DNA of 64,000 nt from assembly GCF_009765445.1 (NCBI RefSeq), contig NZ_WHOY01000031.1:648273-712272 (forward strand). Reading direction: 5' to 3'. The notes below the pieces were generated by a model. The model made no database searches and had not been told where the DNA came from. It worked only from the letters and a program-made list of their open reading frames with translations. Made by a program: the position numbers and the translations under genes. The DNA comes from Pantoea sp. BAV 3049 (GTDB taxonomy: Bacteria; Pseudomonadota; Gammaproteobacteria; Enterobacterales; Enterobacteriaceae). Position 1 is the stretch's first letter. Each line of letters starts with the position of its first letter. Below, piece after piece: positions 8,690 through 17,723 of the stretch.

Positions 8690-10216
8690 ATGACAACCCG
8701 GACAACATCTTCTGACGTGCTGCTGGATATTCGCGGCGTCAGCAAAGCCTTTCCCGGCGTTAAGGCGCTGGATAACGTCTCTTTTGATATTCGCAGTGGC
8801 GAAATCATGGCGCTGCTGGGTGAAAACGGTGCGGGTAAATCCACGCTGATTAAAGTGCTTACCGGCGTGTATAAACGCGATGCCGGGACGATCGCGCTGG
8901 CAGGCAAAACCATTAACCCGCAGAGTACGGCGGAAGCCCAGGATGCCGGAATTGGCACGGTTTATCAGGAGGTCAATCTGCTGCCAAATATGTCGGTAGC
9001 GGATAACCTTTTTATCGGGCGTGAACCGCGTCGGTTTGGTTTTATTGACCGCAAAACGCTGGTGAAAAAGGCGCAGAACCTGCTGAAAACCTACGGGTTT
9101 GAGCTGGATGTGACCCGGCCGCTCGGTCAGTATTCGGTTGCCATGCAGCAGATCATTGCCATCTGTCGCGCTGTGGATCTTTCTGCACAGGTGTTAATTC
9201 TTGATGAACCCACCGCCAGCCTGGACGCCAGCGAAGTAGAAATGCTGTTCACGCTGATGAACCAGCTGAAAGCGAAGGGCATGAGCCTGATTTTCGTCAC
9301 CCACTTTCTTGACCAGGTCTATAAAGTCAGCGACCGCATTACCGTGCTGCGCAACGGGCAGTTTGTCGCCACGCGGAAAACCAGCGAGCTGCCGCAGATT
9401 GAACTGATCAAACTGATGCTGGGACGTGAGCTGCTGGAGACCGCTCTGCAGCGCGCCGGGAGCACGCTGAAGAGCAATCAGCCGGTGGTGGAATTTAAAG
9501 ATTATGGCAAAAAAGGGACGCTTGAACCCTTCAGCCTGAGCGTGCGTCCCGGCGAAGCCGTCGGTCTGGCCGGTTTGCTGGGGTCAGGACGCACCGAAAC
9601 CGCAGAATTGCTGTTCGGCATAAAGCGGGCCGACAGCGGTAGCGCCTTCATCAGGGGAAAAAAACGGACTATCCGCACGCCTGCTCAGGCTTCAAAACTG
9701 GGCATGGGTTTCTGTCCGGAAGATCGCAAAACGGACGGTATTGTTGGTGCTGCTTCGGTACGGGAGAACATTATCCTCGCATTGCAGGCCCAGCGCGGCT
9801 GGTTACGGCCGATCAAGCGACGCGAGCAGCAGCAGATTGCTGAGCGCTTTATCAAAAGCCTCGGTATCCGTACGCCACATGCCGATCAGCCAGTGGAGCT
9901 GCTTTCCGGTGGTAATCAGCAAAAGGTGCTGCTTTCCCGCTGGCTGGTGACCAAACCGCAGTTCCTGATCCTCGATGAGCCGACACGTGGCATCGATGTC
10001 GGGGCGCATGCCGAAATTATCCGTCTGATTGAATCCCTGTGCGCCGATGGTTTGGCGTTGCTGGTGATCTCATCGGAGCTGGAGGAACTGGTAGGTTATG
10101 CGGATCGCGTGCTGATCCTGCGTGACCGTCAGCAGGTGGCGGAGATCCCACTGGAGCAGCTTTCCGTTGCCTCCATCGTTAATGCTATCGCGGCGGGAGG
10201 GGCGCAACATGCTTGA
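8690..10216 (+). CDS. ytfR: Galactofuranose ABC transporter, tandem ATPase
   Basis: 508 residues with two ABC ATPase domains in one chain, as in RbsA/AraG-type sugar importers. Domain 1 has Walker [10 protein letters not shown] at residues 44-52 and Walker B ILDEPTASLD. Domain 2 has a degenerate P-loop (GLLGSGRTE), signature LSGGNQQK and [13 protein letters not shown] 8690 was chosen because GAGG lies nine bases before it; the frame opens at 8675 without a site. The stop overlaps ytfT by 8 bases. Confidence 0.94.
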   Translation: MTTRTTSSDVLLDIRGVSKAFPGVKALDNVSFDIRSGEIMALLGENGAGKSTLIKVLTGVYKRDAGTIALAGKTINPQSTAEAQDAGIGTVYQEVNLLPNMSVADNLFIGREPRRFGFIDRKTLVKKAQNLLKTYGFELDVTRPLGQYSVAMQQIIAICRAVDLSAQVLILDEPTASLDASEVEMLFTLMNQLKAKGMSLIFVTHFLDQVYKVSDRITVLRNGQFVATRKTSELPQIELIKLMLGRELLETALQRAGSTLKSNQPVVEFKDYGKKGTLEPFSLSVRPGEAVGLAGLLGSGRTETAELLFGIKRADSGSAFIRGKKRTIRTPAQASKLGMGFCPEDRKTDGIVGAASVRENIILALQAQRGWLRPIKRREQQQIAERFIKSLGIRTPHADQPVELLSGGNQQKVLLSRWLVTKPQFLILDEPTRGIDVGAHAEIIRLIESLCADGLALLVISSELEELVGYADRVLILRDRQQVAEIPLEQLSVASIVNAIAAGGAQHA

Positions 10217-11228
10217 GTCACATCTGGTGCCGGGGAAATCGCCCATGTCTAAACGTAAATTGCCCGCCGGGCTGCCGCAGATCGCCGCGCTGGTACTGGT
10301 GCTGATCGTTGACAGTCTGGTGGCGCATAACTTCTTCGCTATTCACCTGCAGGATGGTCGCCTGTTTGGCAGCCCGATTGATATCCTGAACCGCGCCGCG
10401 CCGGTCGCGCTGTTATCGATTGGCATGACGCTGGTGATTGCCACTGGCGGCATCGACCTGTCGGTGGGAGCGGTAATGGCCATTGCCGGTGCCACGGCTG
10501 CGACGCTGACCGTTTCCGGGCACAGTCTGCCGCTGATCATTCTGGTCACGCTGGCGACCGGCGTGCTGTGTGGATTATGGAATGGTGTGCTGGTGGCGTT
10601 GCTGAAGATCCAGCCGTTCGTTGCCACTTTAATCCTGATGGTGGCCGGACGTGGTATTGCACAGCTGATCACGCAAGGACAAATCGTGACCTTCGATAGC
10701 GAGTCACTGGCCCATCTGGGCAGCGGCACGCTGTGGCTGTTCCCGGTTCCGGTGTGGATCACGCTGGTGATGGTGGCGCTGGTGTGGCTGTTGACGAGAA
10801 AAACCGCGCTGGGAATGTTTATCGAAGCGGTGGGGATCAACCTGCGGGCAGCCCGTAACGCCGGGGTAAACGGCTGGCTGGTGGTAATGAGCACCTATGT
10901 GATCAGCGGTCTGTGTGCTGCAGTAGCCGGACTGATCGTCGCGGCGGACATTCGCGGTGCGGATGCCAATAATGCCGGGTTATGGCTGGAGCTGGACGCG
11001 ATTCTGGCGGTGGTGATTGGCGGTGCTTCGCTGATGGGCGGGCGCTTCAATTTGCTGCTGTCGCTGATTGGCGCACTGATTATTCAGGCGATGAACACCG
11101 GCATTTTGCTGTCGGGTTTTCCGCCGGAACTGAATCAGGTGGTGAAAGCCGTGGTGGTGATGGCTGTACTGTTAATCCAGTCACCGCGCTTTATTCAACT
11201 GTTTAAAAGAGGGCGCCCGCGTGTTTAA
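10209..11228 (+). CDS. ytfT: Galactofuranose ABC transporter permease YtfT
   Basis: 339-residue inner-membrane permease with 8-10 hydrophobic segments. It has the family block ATGGIDLSVGAVMAIAGA and the C-terminal ILAVVIGGASLMGGR motif of sugar ABC permeases. Starts at ATG 10209 after GGGAGG, inside the end of ytfR; a second in-frame ATG at 10245 is possible. The stop overlaps yjfF by 8 bases. Pairs with YjfF to form the channel. Confidence 0.93.
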   Translation: MLESHLVPGKSPMSKRKLPAGLPQIAALVLVLIVDSLVAHNFFAIHLQDGRLFGSPIDILNRAAPVALLSIGMTLVIATGGIDLSVGAVMAIAGATAATLTVSGHSLPLIILVTLATGVLCGLWNGVLVALLKIQPFVATLILMVAGRGIAQLITQGQIVTFDSESLAHLGSGTLWLFPVPVWITLVMVALVWLLTRKTALGMFIEAVGINLRAARNAGVNGWLVVMSTYVISGLCAAVAGLIVAADIRGADANNAGLWLELDAILAVVIGGASLMGGRFNLLLSLIGALIIQAMNTGILLSGFPPELNQVVKAVVVMAVLLIQSPRFIQLFKRGRPRV

Positions 11229-12207
11229 ACGTCATCTGCCGTTAATGATCACGCTGCTGGTGTTTGTGGCGGGATATCTGTTCTGCCTGAGTCAGTTTCC
11301 GGGCTTCGCCTCCACCCGTGTGATTGCCAATATCCTCACCGATAATGCTTTCCTCGGTATTATCGCGGTGGGCATGACCTTCGTTATTCTCTCCGGCGGC
11401 ATCGATCTCTCTGTTGGCGCGGTGATTGCCTTCACCGGTGTATTTCTGGCGAGAATGATAGGGGATTACCATCTGGATCCGTGGCTGGCGTTTGCGCTGG
11501 TGATGGTGATGGGTTCCGCATTTGGCGCAATGATGGGCTGGCTGATTGATGCGCTGAAGATCCCGGCTTTTATCATTACTCTGGCGGGGATGTTTTTCCT
11601 GCGCGGCAGCAGTTATCTGGTAGCGGAAAGTTCGATTCCGATCGATCATCCGCTGTATGAGACGTTGTCCGGTATGGCCTGGAAGATCCCCGGCGGTGGC
11701 AGGCTGAGCTTGCTGGCGGTGGTGATGCTGGTGGTGGTCGTGTTGGGGATTGTGCTGGCGCACCGTAGTCGCTTTGGTAATCAGGTATATGCGATTGGCG
11801 GCAATGCGACTTCCGCGCAACTGATGGGAATTTCGACGCGCAGCACCACGGTGCGAATCTATATGCTGTCTTCGGCGCTGGCAACGCTGGCCGGGATTGT
11901 CTTCTCGATCTACACCTCGGCGGGTTATGCACTGGCGGGAATGGGGGTGGAACTGGACGCGATTGCCTCGGTGGTGATCGGCGGTACGCTGCTTTCGGGG
12001 GGCGTCGGCACGGTGCTGGGGACGCTGTTTGGAGTGCTGATTCAGGGGTTGATCCAGACCTGGATTAACTTTGACGGCACGCTGAGTTCGTGGTGGACCA
12101 AGATCGCTATCGGAATTTTGCTGTTTGCCTTTATTGCGCTGCAAAGATTGCTGACGGTGATGTGGGATCGGCAGCAGAATGCGCCGGTGAAGCGGTTGCC
12201 GACATAG
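11221..12207 (+). CDS. yjfF: Galactofuranose ABC transporter permease YjfF
   Basis: 328-residue permease with the motif LSGGIDLSVGAVIAFTGVF and the C-terminal IASVVIGGTLLSGGVGT. It starts with GTG at 11221 (MFKRHLPLMITLL), overlapping ytfT. Closely resembles E. coli YjfF throughout. Last gene of the ytf operon; no clear terminator follows, and the region downstream is degraded. Confidence 0.93.
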   Translation: MFKRHLPLMITLLVFVAGYLFCLSQFPGFASTRVIANILTDNAFLGIIAVGMTFVILSGGIDLSVGAVIAFTGVFLARMIGDYHLDPWLAFALVMVMGSAFGAMMGWLIDALKIPAFIITLAGMFFLRGSSYLVAESSIPIDHPLYETLSGMAWKIPGGGRLSLLAVVMLVVVVLGIVLAHRSRFGNQVYAIGGNATSAQLMGISTRSTTVRIYMLSSALATLAGIVFSIYTSAGYALAGMGVELDAIASVVIGGTLLSGGVGTVLGTLFGVLIQGLIQTWINFDGTLSSWWTKIAIGILLFAFIALQRLLTVMWDRQQNAPVKRLPT

Positions 12208-12231
12208 TGACGTGGTGGCTGGTCGCTGAAG

Positions 12232-12307
12232 TGTCAGACGATCGCTGGAGCGGTTATCCGATGGGGGGGGCGCTGTAGTGTCGGGTGATAGCTGGAGGGG
12301 TTATCCG
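12232..12307 (+). repeat. Imperfect 29-base direct repeat, two copies
   Basis: Copies at 12232-12260 and 12279-12307 agree at 24 of 29 positions, with a 47-base period. In a common phase they encode VSDDRWSGYP and VSGDSWRGYP. A G8 run (12263-12270) lies between them. Confidence 0.7.
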
Positions 12308-12427
12308 GAACACGGACACGCCGTTCTTATCATTGATTGCCACAGTGCTGACCGCGAGGTGACCTTTAATGAAGAATTTCAGGTCATAGAGTGGTCAGTC
12401 CCGGCAGGCTGGCTGAGTTTGATCTGA
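12278..12427 (+). pseudogene. Short reading frame, probable gene remnant
   Basis: GTG at 12278 opens 49 codons (VSGDSWRGYPEHGHAVLIID, then CHSADREVTF and a tail) ending TGA at 12427. It reads like a protein fragment rather than random sequence. One extra G in the G8 run at 12263-12270 would join it to an upstream frame. A different frame (12391-12483) continues with LAEFDLNEATRITFIQKG, as if a frameshift had split a longer gene. I do not recognise the family. It might be a remnant of a gene linked to the microcin-like gene downstream. Confidence 0.35.
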
Positions 12428-12710
12428 ACGAAGCCACCCGCATCACTTTTATTCAGAAAGGGCTGTTGTTGTCGGAACTATAAATAAAATTATGCACGTG
12501 CTGAATATCTCATTCGCCCCGGAAATATAATATTTAACCGTCAAACTGCGTTTTTAGTGGTCAGGGGAAATTTCGACCCATTTAGCAATTATTCCTTTTT
12601 TTTACTATTTCACTCTTAGTCGACCTCGCTTATTGTCCCGCTGAGAAAAATGGTAATAGCCAAAAACCTTTATTTTTCATAGCTTATTGCAATAATGATA
12701 TGGAGATATG

Positions 12711-12998
12711 ATGCGTCAGTTAAATTCAATGGAAATGAAGACAGTCAGCGGAGCTGATATGTCACAAAGTGATTTGATGGATCTGTGGGGCACCACCGAC
12801 TGGTTTAAAACTGGTTACTCAGGCTATTTTAATCGCTCGCAAAATATTGTGAACGCCGTTGGTCTGGCCACTGCAACAGAAGAGAAAAGTGGCTGGTTGG
12901 GTTCGAAAATGGGTGAAGCAGGCTGGTTTATCAATGATGCCGGCGCTACGGTGAAGTGGTTCAATAACGGCATGTTTATGGCGTTTGATATTCGCTAA
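12711..12998 (+). CDS. Class II microcin-like precursor with double-glycine-type leader
   Basis: 95-residue peptide. The first 15 residues, MRQLNSMEMKTVSGA, fit the leader of class II microcins (microcin L ends NNVSGA, microcin V ends DSVSGG), which is cleaved after GG/GA by a peptidase-containing ABC exporter. The predicted mature part is 80 residues, begins DMSQSDLMDLWG, and is rich in Trp, Gly, Phe and Asn without cysteine. ATG 12711 is preferred over ATG 12708 because GGAG at 12702-12705 is only two bases from the latter. No exporter, accessory protein or immunity gene was found beside it. Leader match is seen in the sequence; secretion and toxicity are inference. Confidence 0.55.
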   Translation: MRQLNSMEMKTVSGADMSQSDLMDLWGTTDWFKTGYSGYFNRSQNIVNAVGLATATEEKSGWLGSKMGEAGWFINDAGATVKWFNNGMFMAFDIR

Positions 12999-13026
12999 AT
13001 AAAACAGTGTTTCTGTTACAAACCCG

Positions 13027-13061
13027 CCGGGCAGAAAGGGTGAAACTCTCTCTCTGCCCGG
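13027..13061. terminator. Hairpin between microcin-like gene and araA
   Basis: CCGGGCAGA pairs with TCTGCCCGG around a 17-base loop. It lies between convergent genes. There is no T-run, so termination strength is uncertain. Confidence 0.4.
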
Positions 13062-13116
13062 TCAGTCCTGCTTTCATTCTCTGGCCTGTACAGCGAAGCC
13101 GTAAATCGTGGCCTCT

Positions 13117-14622
13117 TTAGCGCTGATTCAGGCGGTAATAAGCCTCGTTCCAGCGCAGGGCGTCCTTAAACCCGTGCAGCGTAGTCTCTTCATCAATCAC
13201 CAATACTTCAATCCCATGCATCTCACCGTACTGCCGCATATCGTCCACCGTCAGCGCCTGGCTGAACACCGTGTGGTGCGCTCCGCCGCCGAGAATCCAG
13301 GTTTCAGAGGCCGTGGTCAGTGATGGCTGGGCTTTCCACAGGGCGCGGGCAACCGGCAGTTTTGGCAGCGGTTTGGGCTGTTCGATAGCATCCACCACGT
13401 TTACCAGCAGGCGGAACCTGTCGCCCATATCAATTACGCTGGCGTTTACGGCACGCCCGGCTGGCGTGGAGAAGATCATCCTGGCCGGATCGGCTTTGCC
13501 ACCGATACCCAGATACTGCACGTCAATCAGCGGGCGGGATTCCCTGGCAATGGAGGGGCAGACCTCCAGCATATGCGAACCCAGTACCAGCTCATTACCC
13601 GGTGCGAAGTGATAGGTGTAATCCTCCATAAACGAGGTGCCGCCCGGCAGGCCAGTCGCCATCACTTTGAAGATGTGCAGCAGCGCGGCAGTTTTCCAGT
13701 CACCTTCACCGGCGAAACCGTAGCCCTGCGCCATAAGACGTTGTACCGCCAGCCCGGGCAACTGCGTCATGCCGTGCAGCGTCTGAAAGTTGGTGGTAAA
13801 GGCCATACAACCTTCGGTCTGCAGGAAGCGTTTGATCCCCAGCTCGATTTTCGCCGCATCCAGCACGTTCTGCCGCTTTTCGCCGTTGATCGCGGCAACC
13901 GGGGTGAAGTCATACAGGCTCTCGTATTCATCGACCAGCGCATTAATGTCGCCATCGGTCACGTTGTTGATCACCTCAACCAGATCGCCCACGCCCCAGC
14001 CGTTAACGGCATAGCCAAACTGGATCTGCGCGGCCACTTTGTCGCCTTCCGTTACCGCCACTTCACGCATGTTATCGCCAAAACGCGCCACTTTCAGGTT
14101 CTGGCTGGCCTGCTTCGCCGCTGCGGCACGCATCCATTTTCCGAGTCGTTCCTGAGCGGTTTTATCCTGCCAGTGGCCAGCGATCACGCTGTGTGGCAGA
14201 CGCATCCGCGCACCGATAAAACCAAACTCACGGCCGCCGTGCGCCGTCTGGTTCAGATTCATAAAGTCCATATCCATGCTGTCCCAGGGGATCTCGGCGT
14301 TGAACTGGGTATGGAACTGCAGCAGCGGTTTATTCAGGATCGACAGGCCGCCAATCCACATTTTTGCCGGTGAGAAGGTATGCAGCCAGGTGACAATACC
14401 CAGGCACTCTTCGGCATGGTTGGCCTGGCGGCACAACGCCAGCGCTTCGTCCGGACTTTTCACCAGCGGTTTCAGGGTCAGGGTGAAGGGCAGATTGCCC
14501 TCACGGTTAAGCCCGTCCACCACCTGCTGAGCATGATGTTCGACCTGACGTAACGTCTCCGCGCCATAAAGATGCTGAGTACCAATCACAAACCACACGT
14601 TAAGCGCGTTAAGCTGAGTCAT
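13117..14622 (-). CDS. araA: L-arabinose isomerase
   Basis: Converts L-arabinose to L-ribulose in the cytoplasm. 501 residues (E. coli 500), starting [20 protein letters not shown]. Conserved family blocks are present: [35 protein letters not shown], and [15 protein letters not shown] with the catalytic Glu. The later block is [20 protein letters not shown] with metal-binding His and Glu. Start 14622 follows AGGAG; the longer open frame reaches into araB. Only 10 bases separate it from araB. The third enzyme gene, araD, does not follow araA as it does in E. coli. Confidence 0.97.
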   Translation of the reverse strand: MTQLNALNVWFVIGTQHLYGAETLRQVEHHAQQVVDGLNREGNLPFTLTLKPLVKSPDEALALCRQANHAEECLGIVTWLHTFSPAKMWIGGLSILNKPLLQFHTQFNAEIPWDSMDMDFMNLNQTAHGGREFGFIGARMRLPHSVIAGHWQDKTAQERLGKWMRAAAAKQASQNLKVARFGDNMREVAVTEGDKVAAQIQFGYAVNGWGVGDLVEVINNVTDGDINALVDEYESLYDFTPVAAINGEKRQNVLDAAKIELGIKRFLQTEGCMAFTTNFQTLHGMTQLPGLAVQRLMAQGYGFAGEGDWKTAALLHIFKVMATGLPGGTSFMEDYTYHFAPGNELVLGSHMLEVCPSIARESRPLIDVQYLGIGGKADPARMIFSTPAGRAVNASVIDMGDRFRLLVNVVDAIEQPKPLPKLPVARALWKAQPSLTTASETWILGGGAHHTVFSQALTVDDMRQYGEMHGIEVLVIDEETTLHGFKDALRWNEAYYRLNQR

Positions 14623-14632
14623 ACAATTCTCC

Positions 14633-16315
14633 TTAAATTTTGGACGGGCGCGCGGCGAACAGCGGTTCGGACGTTTCACACCACTGAAGGTAACGCAGAT
14701 AAAGTTGCTGATAGTTTTCGACGCGGGAGGCGTCTGGTTGCAGGGTGGTGGCAATCGGACTGGCCATTTTCTGCTGGGCGGCAAGGACATCGGCATGCAC
14801 TCCGGCGGCGACGGCGGCAAAAATCGCTGCGCCCAGCGCACAGCACTCATCAGAGGCGACGATATCCAGCGGCCGGTTCATCACATCACAGCACACTTGC
14901 ATGATTGCCGGGGATTTGCGGGCGATACCACCCAGCGTTAGCAGGCTTTCAACCGGGATATCCTGCTGCTCAAAACACTCCATAATGGCGCGGGCACCGA
15001 AAGCGGTGGCGGCTATAAATCCGCCGAACAGTGCCGGGGCATCGGTGCCAAGGTTCAGATCGGTGATCACGCCTTTCAGGCGCTGGTTGGCGAAAGGTGT
15101 GCGACGTCCATTGAACCAGTCCAGTACTACCGGCAGGTGATCCAGCTGCGGATCGGCAGCCCAGGCGGTAGTGAGTTCGTTAAGCAGGTTCTTCTGGATG
15201 CCTGCCAGCTCTGCCCGCAGATGAGGGTGCTGCTCTGCAGCTTTGGTCAGCGGCCAGCTCAGCAGTTGGCTGAACCACGCATACATATCACCAAACGCCG
15301 ACTGTCCTGCTTCCAGCCCGATCATCTCCGGCATCACGCTGCCGTTAACCTGTCCGCAGATCCCCTTAATCGCCCGGCTGCCTACGCGGTTATGGTCGGC
15401 AATCAGGATGTCGCAGGTCGAGGTGCCGATAACTTTAACCAGTGTGTAAGGTCCGGCACCCGCACCCACCGCGCCCATGTGGCAGTCAAAAGCACCGCCG
15501 GAAAGGGTGACGCTCTCTGGCAGGCCAAGGCGGCTGGCCCATTCTGCCGTGATTTTTCCGACTGGCAGATCGGCGGTCCACGTCTCTGTGAACAGTGGGA
15601 AGTCAAGATGCCGGGTCAGTATCGGATCAAGCTCGTCAAGAAATTCTGCTGTTGGCAGCCCCTGCCAGTCGGGATGCCACAGCGATTTATGCCCGGCGGC
15701 GCAGCGGCCGCGGCGAATGGCTTGTGGTGCCGTGGTGCCACTGAGCAGGGCCGGAACCCAGTCGCACAGCTCAATCCACGACACTGCTGCCTCACGCACT
15801 GCTGCATCTTCACGGCTGACGTGCAGGATTTTCGCCCAGAACCATTCCGATGAGTAAATGCCACCGATAAAGCGCGAGTAATCCTCAAACTTCCCGCTGT
15901 GACAGAGTGCGGTAATCTCCTCAGCTTCTTTAATGGCGGTGTGGTCTTTCCACAACACAAACATCGCATTAGGGTTTTCCGCAAACTCAGGACGCAGCGC
16001 CAGCACGTTGCCCTCGCGGTCGATGGGAGCAGGGGTCGAACCCGTGGAGTCCACACCGATGCCAACCACATTCAGCCGTTGTTCAGGTGACAGTTTAGTG
16101 ACAACGTCACGAATCGCCTGCTCAAAAGCATCGATATAGTCCTGTGGATGGTGGCGAAACTGGTTAATGCGGCTCAGACAGAACTGGCCGGCCTGCCAGC
16201 GCGGATAGGCAACAACCTGCGTCTGCAACTCTTCTCCACTGGCACAATCGACCGCCAGTGCGCGGACTGAATCGCTGCCAAAATCCAGCCCTATAGTGAT
16301 AGCACCCAACTGCAT
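14633..16315 (-). CDS. araB: Ribulokinase
   Basis: FGGY-family kinase that phosphorylates L-ribulose to L-ribulose 5-phosphate. 560 residues (E. coli 566). N-terminal phosphate-binding motif [16 protein letters not shown], then [13 protein letters not shown] and the C-terminal block [14 protein letters not shown]. The N-terminal and ATP-site regions match AraB closely; the last 20 residues differ and are shorter than in E. coli. Starts at 16315 after GGAGA. First gene of araBA, divergent from araFGH-araC across a 361-base control region. Confidence 0.97.
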   Translation of the reverse strand: MQLGAITIGLDFGSDSVRALAVDCASGEELQTQVVAYPRWQAGQFCLSRINQFRHHPQDYIDAFEQAIRDVVTKLSPEQRLNVVGIGVDSTGSTPAPIDREGNVLALRPEFAENPNAMFVLWKDHTAIKEAEEITALCHSGKFEDYSRFIGGIYSSEWFWAKILHVSREDAAVREAAVSWIELCDWVPALLSGTTAPQAIRRGRCAAGHKSLWHPDWQGLPTAEFLDELDPILTRHLDFPLFTETWTADLPVGKITAEWASRLGLPESVTLSGGAFDCHMGAVGAGAGPYTLVKVIGTSTCDILIADHNRVGSRAIKGICGQVNGSVMPEMIGLEAGQSAFGDMYAWFSQLLSWPLTKAAEQHPHLRAELAGIQKNLLNELTTAWAADPQLDHLPVVLDWFNGRRTPFANQRLKGVITDLNLGTDAPALFGGFIAATAFGARAIMECFEQQDIPVESLLTLGGIARKSPAIMQVCCDVMNRPLDIVASDECCALGAAIFAAVAAGVHADVLAAQQKMASPIATTLQPDASRVENYQQLYLRYLQWCETSEPLFAARPSKI

Positions 16316-16397
16316 TATCTAATCTCCTGGCGGTAGTTAACGGTCTTACTACCCTAAGAAGCCGCGGCCGGGGCGGTTAGGAAGCGAACGCTGTAGA

Positions 16398-16414
16398 TAT
16401 GCACTTTTCTGTCA
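16398..16414. promoter_or_regulatory. AraC half-site candidate 1
   Basis: TATGCACTTTTCTGTCA; shares TATG and the downstream TG with the reverse of the E. coli araI half-site TATGGATAAAAATGCTA (8 of 17). It also shares ATATGCAC and TCTG with candidate 2. Confidence 0.3.
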
Positions 16415-16427
16415 TCAGAAGCGCTTT

Positions 16428-16443
16428 TGTGACCGCGGTCAAA
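16428..16443. promoter_or_regulatory. CRP-cAMP site candidate, ara control region
   Basis: TGTGACCGCGGTCAAA fits TGTGA-N6-TCACA at 9 of 10 bases. It lies between the two AraC half-site candidates, as expected for ara promoters. Confidence 0.55.
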
Positions 16444-16472
16444 TGTAATGAGTTGGTTAAACTGGCTGAATA

Positions 16473-16489
16473 TATGCACGAATCTGCTG
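16473..16489. promoter_or_regulatory. AraC half-site candidate 2
   Basis: TATGCACGAATCTGCTG agrees with the reversed E. coli araI half-site at 11 of 17 positions, including TATG and TGCT. Confidence 0.45.
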
Positions 16490-16676
16490 TTATCTCAGGG
16501 TGTGATAACGCTCTCCCTTTCACAGAATTAATCCCGTTACAACTAGCGCTTATCGGTGCCTTAACGGGTGTCATGGCCCGAATGAATCGTTATTACAGCC
16601 TGTTAAGCATTCAGGCATTCCAATTGATACCGTTTACATCACACCGCCAAAAGCGGTGACTTTGCCGGAGAGCCTC

Positions 16677-17660
16677 ATGCACAAAATTACCCACGCGCTG
16701 GCCGCCGTTGGCCTCGCAGCCGTTATGTCACAATCGGCTATGGCGGAGACCCTGAAGCTGGGTTTCCTGGTCAAGCAGCCAGAGGAACCCTGGTTCCAGA
16801 CCGAGTGGAAGTTTGCCGATAAAGCCGGTAAAGAGCTGGGTTTTGAAGTGATCAAAATTGCCGTTCCCGACGGGGAAAAGACCCTGAACGCCATTGACAG
16901 TCTGGCCGCCAGTGGGGCTAAAGGTTTTGTTATCTGCACGCCTGACCCGAAACTGGGTTCGGCTATTGAGGCCAAAGCACGCAGCTATGACCTGAAGGTG
17001 ATCGCGGTGGATGACCAGTTTGTCACCGCAAAAGGGAAGCCCATGGACACCGTGCCGCTGGTGATGATGGCGGCCACCAAAATCGGCGAGCGTCAGGGGC
17101 AGGAGCTGTACAAGGAGATGAAAAAGCGCGGATGGGAGGCGAAAGATACCGGTGTGATGGCGATTACCGCCGATGAACTGGATACCGCCCGTCGCCGCAC
17201 CACCGGCTCAATGGATGCGTTAAAAGCGGCCGGTTTCCCGGCTGCACAGATCTACAAAGTCCCGACCAAATCCAATGATATCCCTGGCGCATTCGATGCC
17301 GGTAATTCGCTGCTGGTGCAGCATCCCGGCGTGAAACACTGGCTGATCCTCGGCATGAATGACAACACCGTCCTCGGCGGCGTGCGGGCCACTGAAGGCC
17401 AGGGGTTCAAAGCACCGGATGTGATTGGTATCGGCATTAACGGCGTGGATGCGGTCAGCGAACTGTCGAAAGGTCAGCCAACCGGCTTCTATGGCTCGCT
17501 GTTGCCAAGCCCGGACGTGCATGGCTACAAGAGCACGCAAATGCTCTACAACTGGGTAACCAAAGGGACCGAACCCCCGAAATTTACCGAAGTGACTGAT
17601 GTGGTGCTGATAACCCGCGACAACTTCAAAACCGAGCTGGCTAAAAAAGGCCTGATGTAA
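16677..17660 (+). CDS. araF: L-arabinose-binding periplasmic protein
   Basis: 327-residue periplasmic receptor of the AraFGH importer (E. coli 329). Signal peptide MHKITHALAAVGLAAVMSQS, ending AMA; the mature start ETLKLGFLVKQPEEPWFQTE is characteristic of AraF. ATG 16677 has GGAG six bases before it. First gene of araFGH-araC, with a GC-rich hairpin before araG. Confidence 0.96.
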   Translation: MHKITHALAAVGLAAVMSQSAMAETLKLGFLVKQPEEPWFQTEWKFADKAGKELGFEVIKIAVPDGEKTLNAIDSLAASGAKGFVICTPDPKLGSAIEAKARSYDLKVIAVDDQFVTAKGKPMDTVPLVMMAATKIGERQGQELYKEMKKRGWEAKDTGVMAITADELDTARRRTTGSMDALKAAGFPAAQIYKVPTKSNDIPGAFDAGNSLLVQHPGVKHWLILGMNDNTVLGGVRATEGQGFKAPDVIGIGINGVDAVSELSKGQPTGFYGSLLPSPDVHGYKSTQMLYNWVTKGTEPPKFTEVTDVVLITRDNFKTELAKKGLM

Positions 17661-17669
17661 AACCACAAA

Positions 17670-17690
17670 GGGCCGCTCATCAGGCGGCCC
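17670..17690 (+). terminator. Intercistronic hairpin araF-araG
   Basis: GGGCCGC pairs with GCGGCCC. No T-run follows, so it may stabilise araF mRNA or reduce downstream expression rather than stop transcription. Confidence 0.5.
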
Positions 17691-17723
17691 TGAGGTTACA
17701 GTGTCACGTATGCAGGAGGATCA

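Larger units (their letters stand above)
12208..12710. other. Degraded intergenic stretch between yjfF and the microcin-like gene
   Basis: 503 bases. The first 280 carry short reading frames that look like pieces of a decayed gene, with an imperfect 29-base direct repeat and a run of eight G. The last 220 are AT-rich and presumably contain the promoter of the microcin-like gene. Confidence 0.5.
16316..16676. promoter_or_regulatory. Divergent araB / araF control region
   Basis: 361 bases without a gene. Contains a CRP-like site (16428-16443) and two AraC half-site-like elements (16398-16414, 16473-16489). In E. coli araB is divergent from araC; here it is divergent from araFGH-araC, so one region could serve the whole regulon. 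Confidence 0.6.

Noticed and set aside
11242-12144. 300-residue minus-strand frame over yjfF
   Set aside because: His/Gln/Arg-rich shadow of a membrane permease gene.
16501-16524. CRP site from TGTGA at 16501 and TCACA at 16520
   Set aside because: Half-sites are 14 bases apart instead of six; the site at 16428-16443 is the better candidate.
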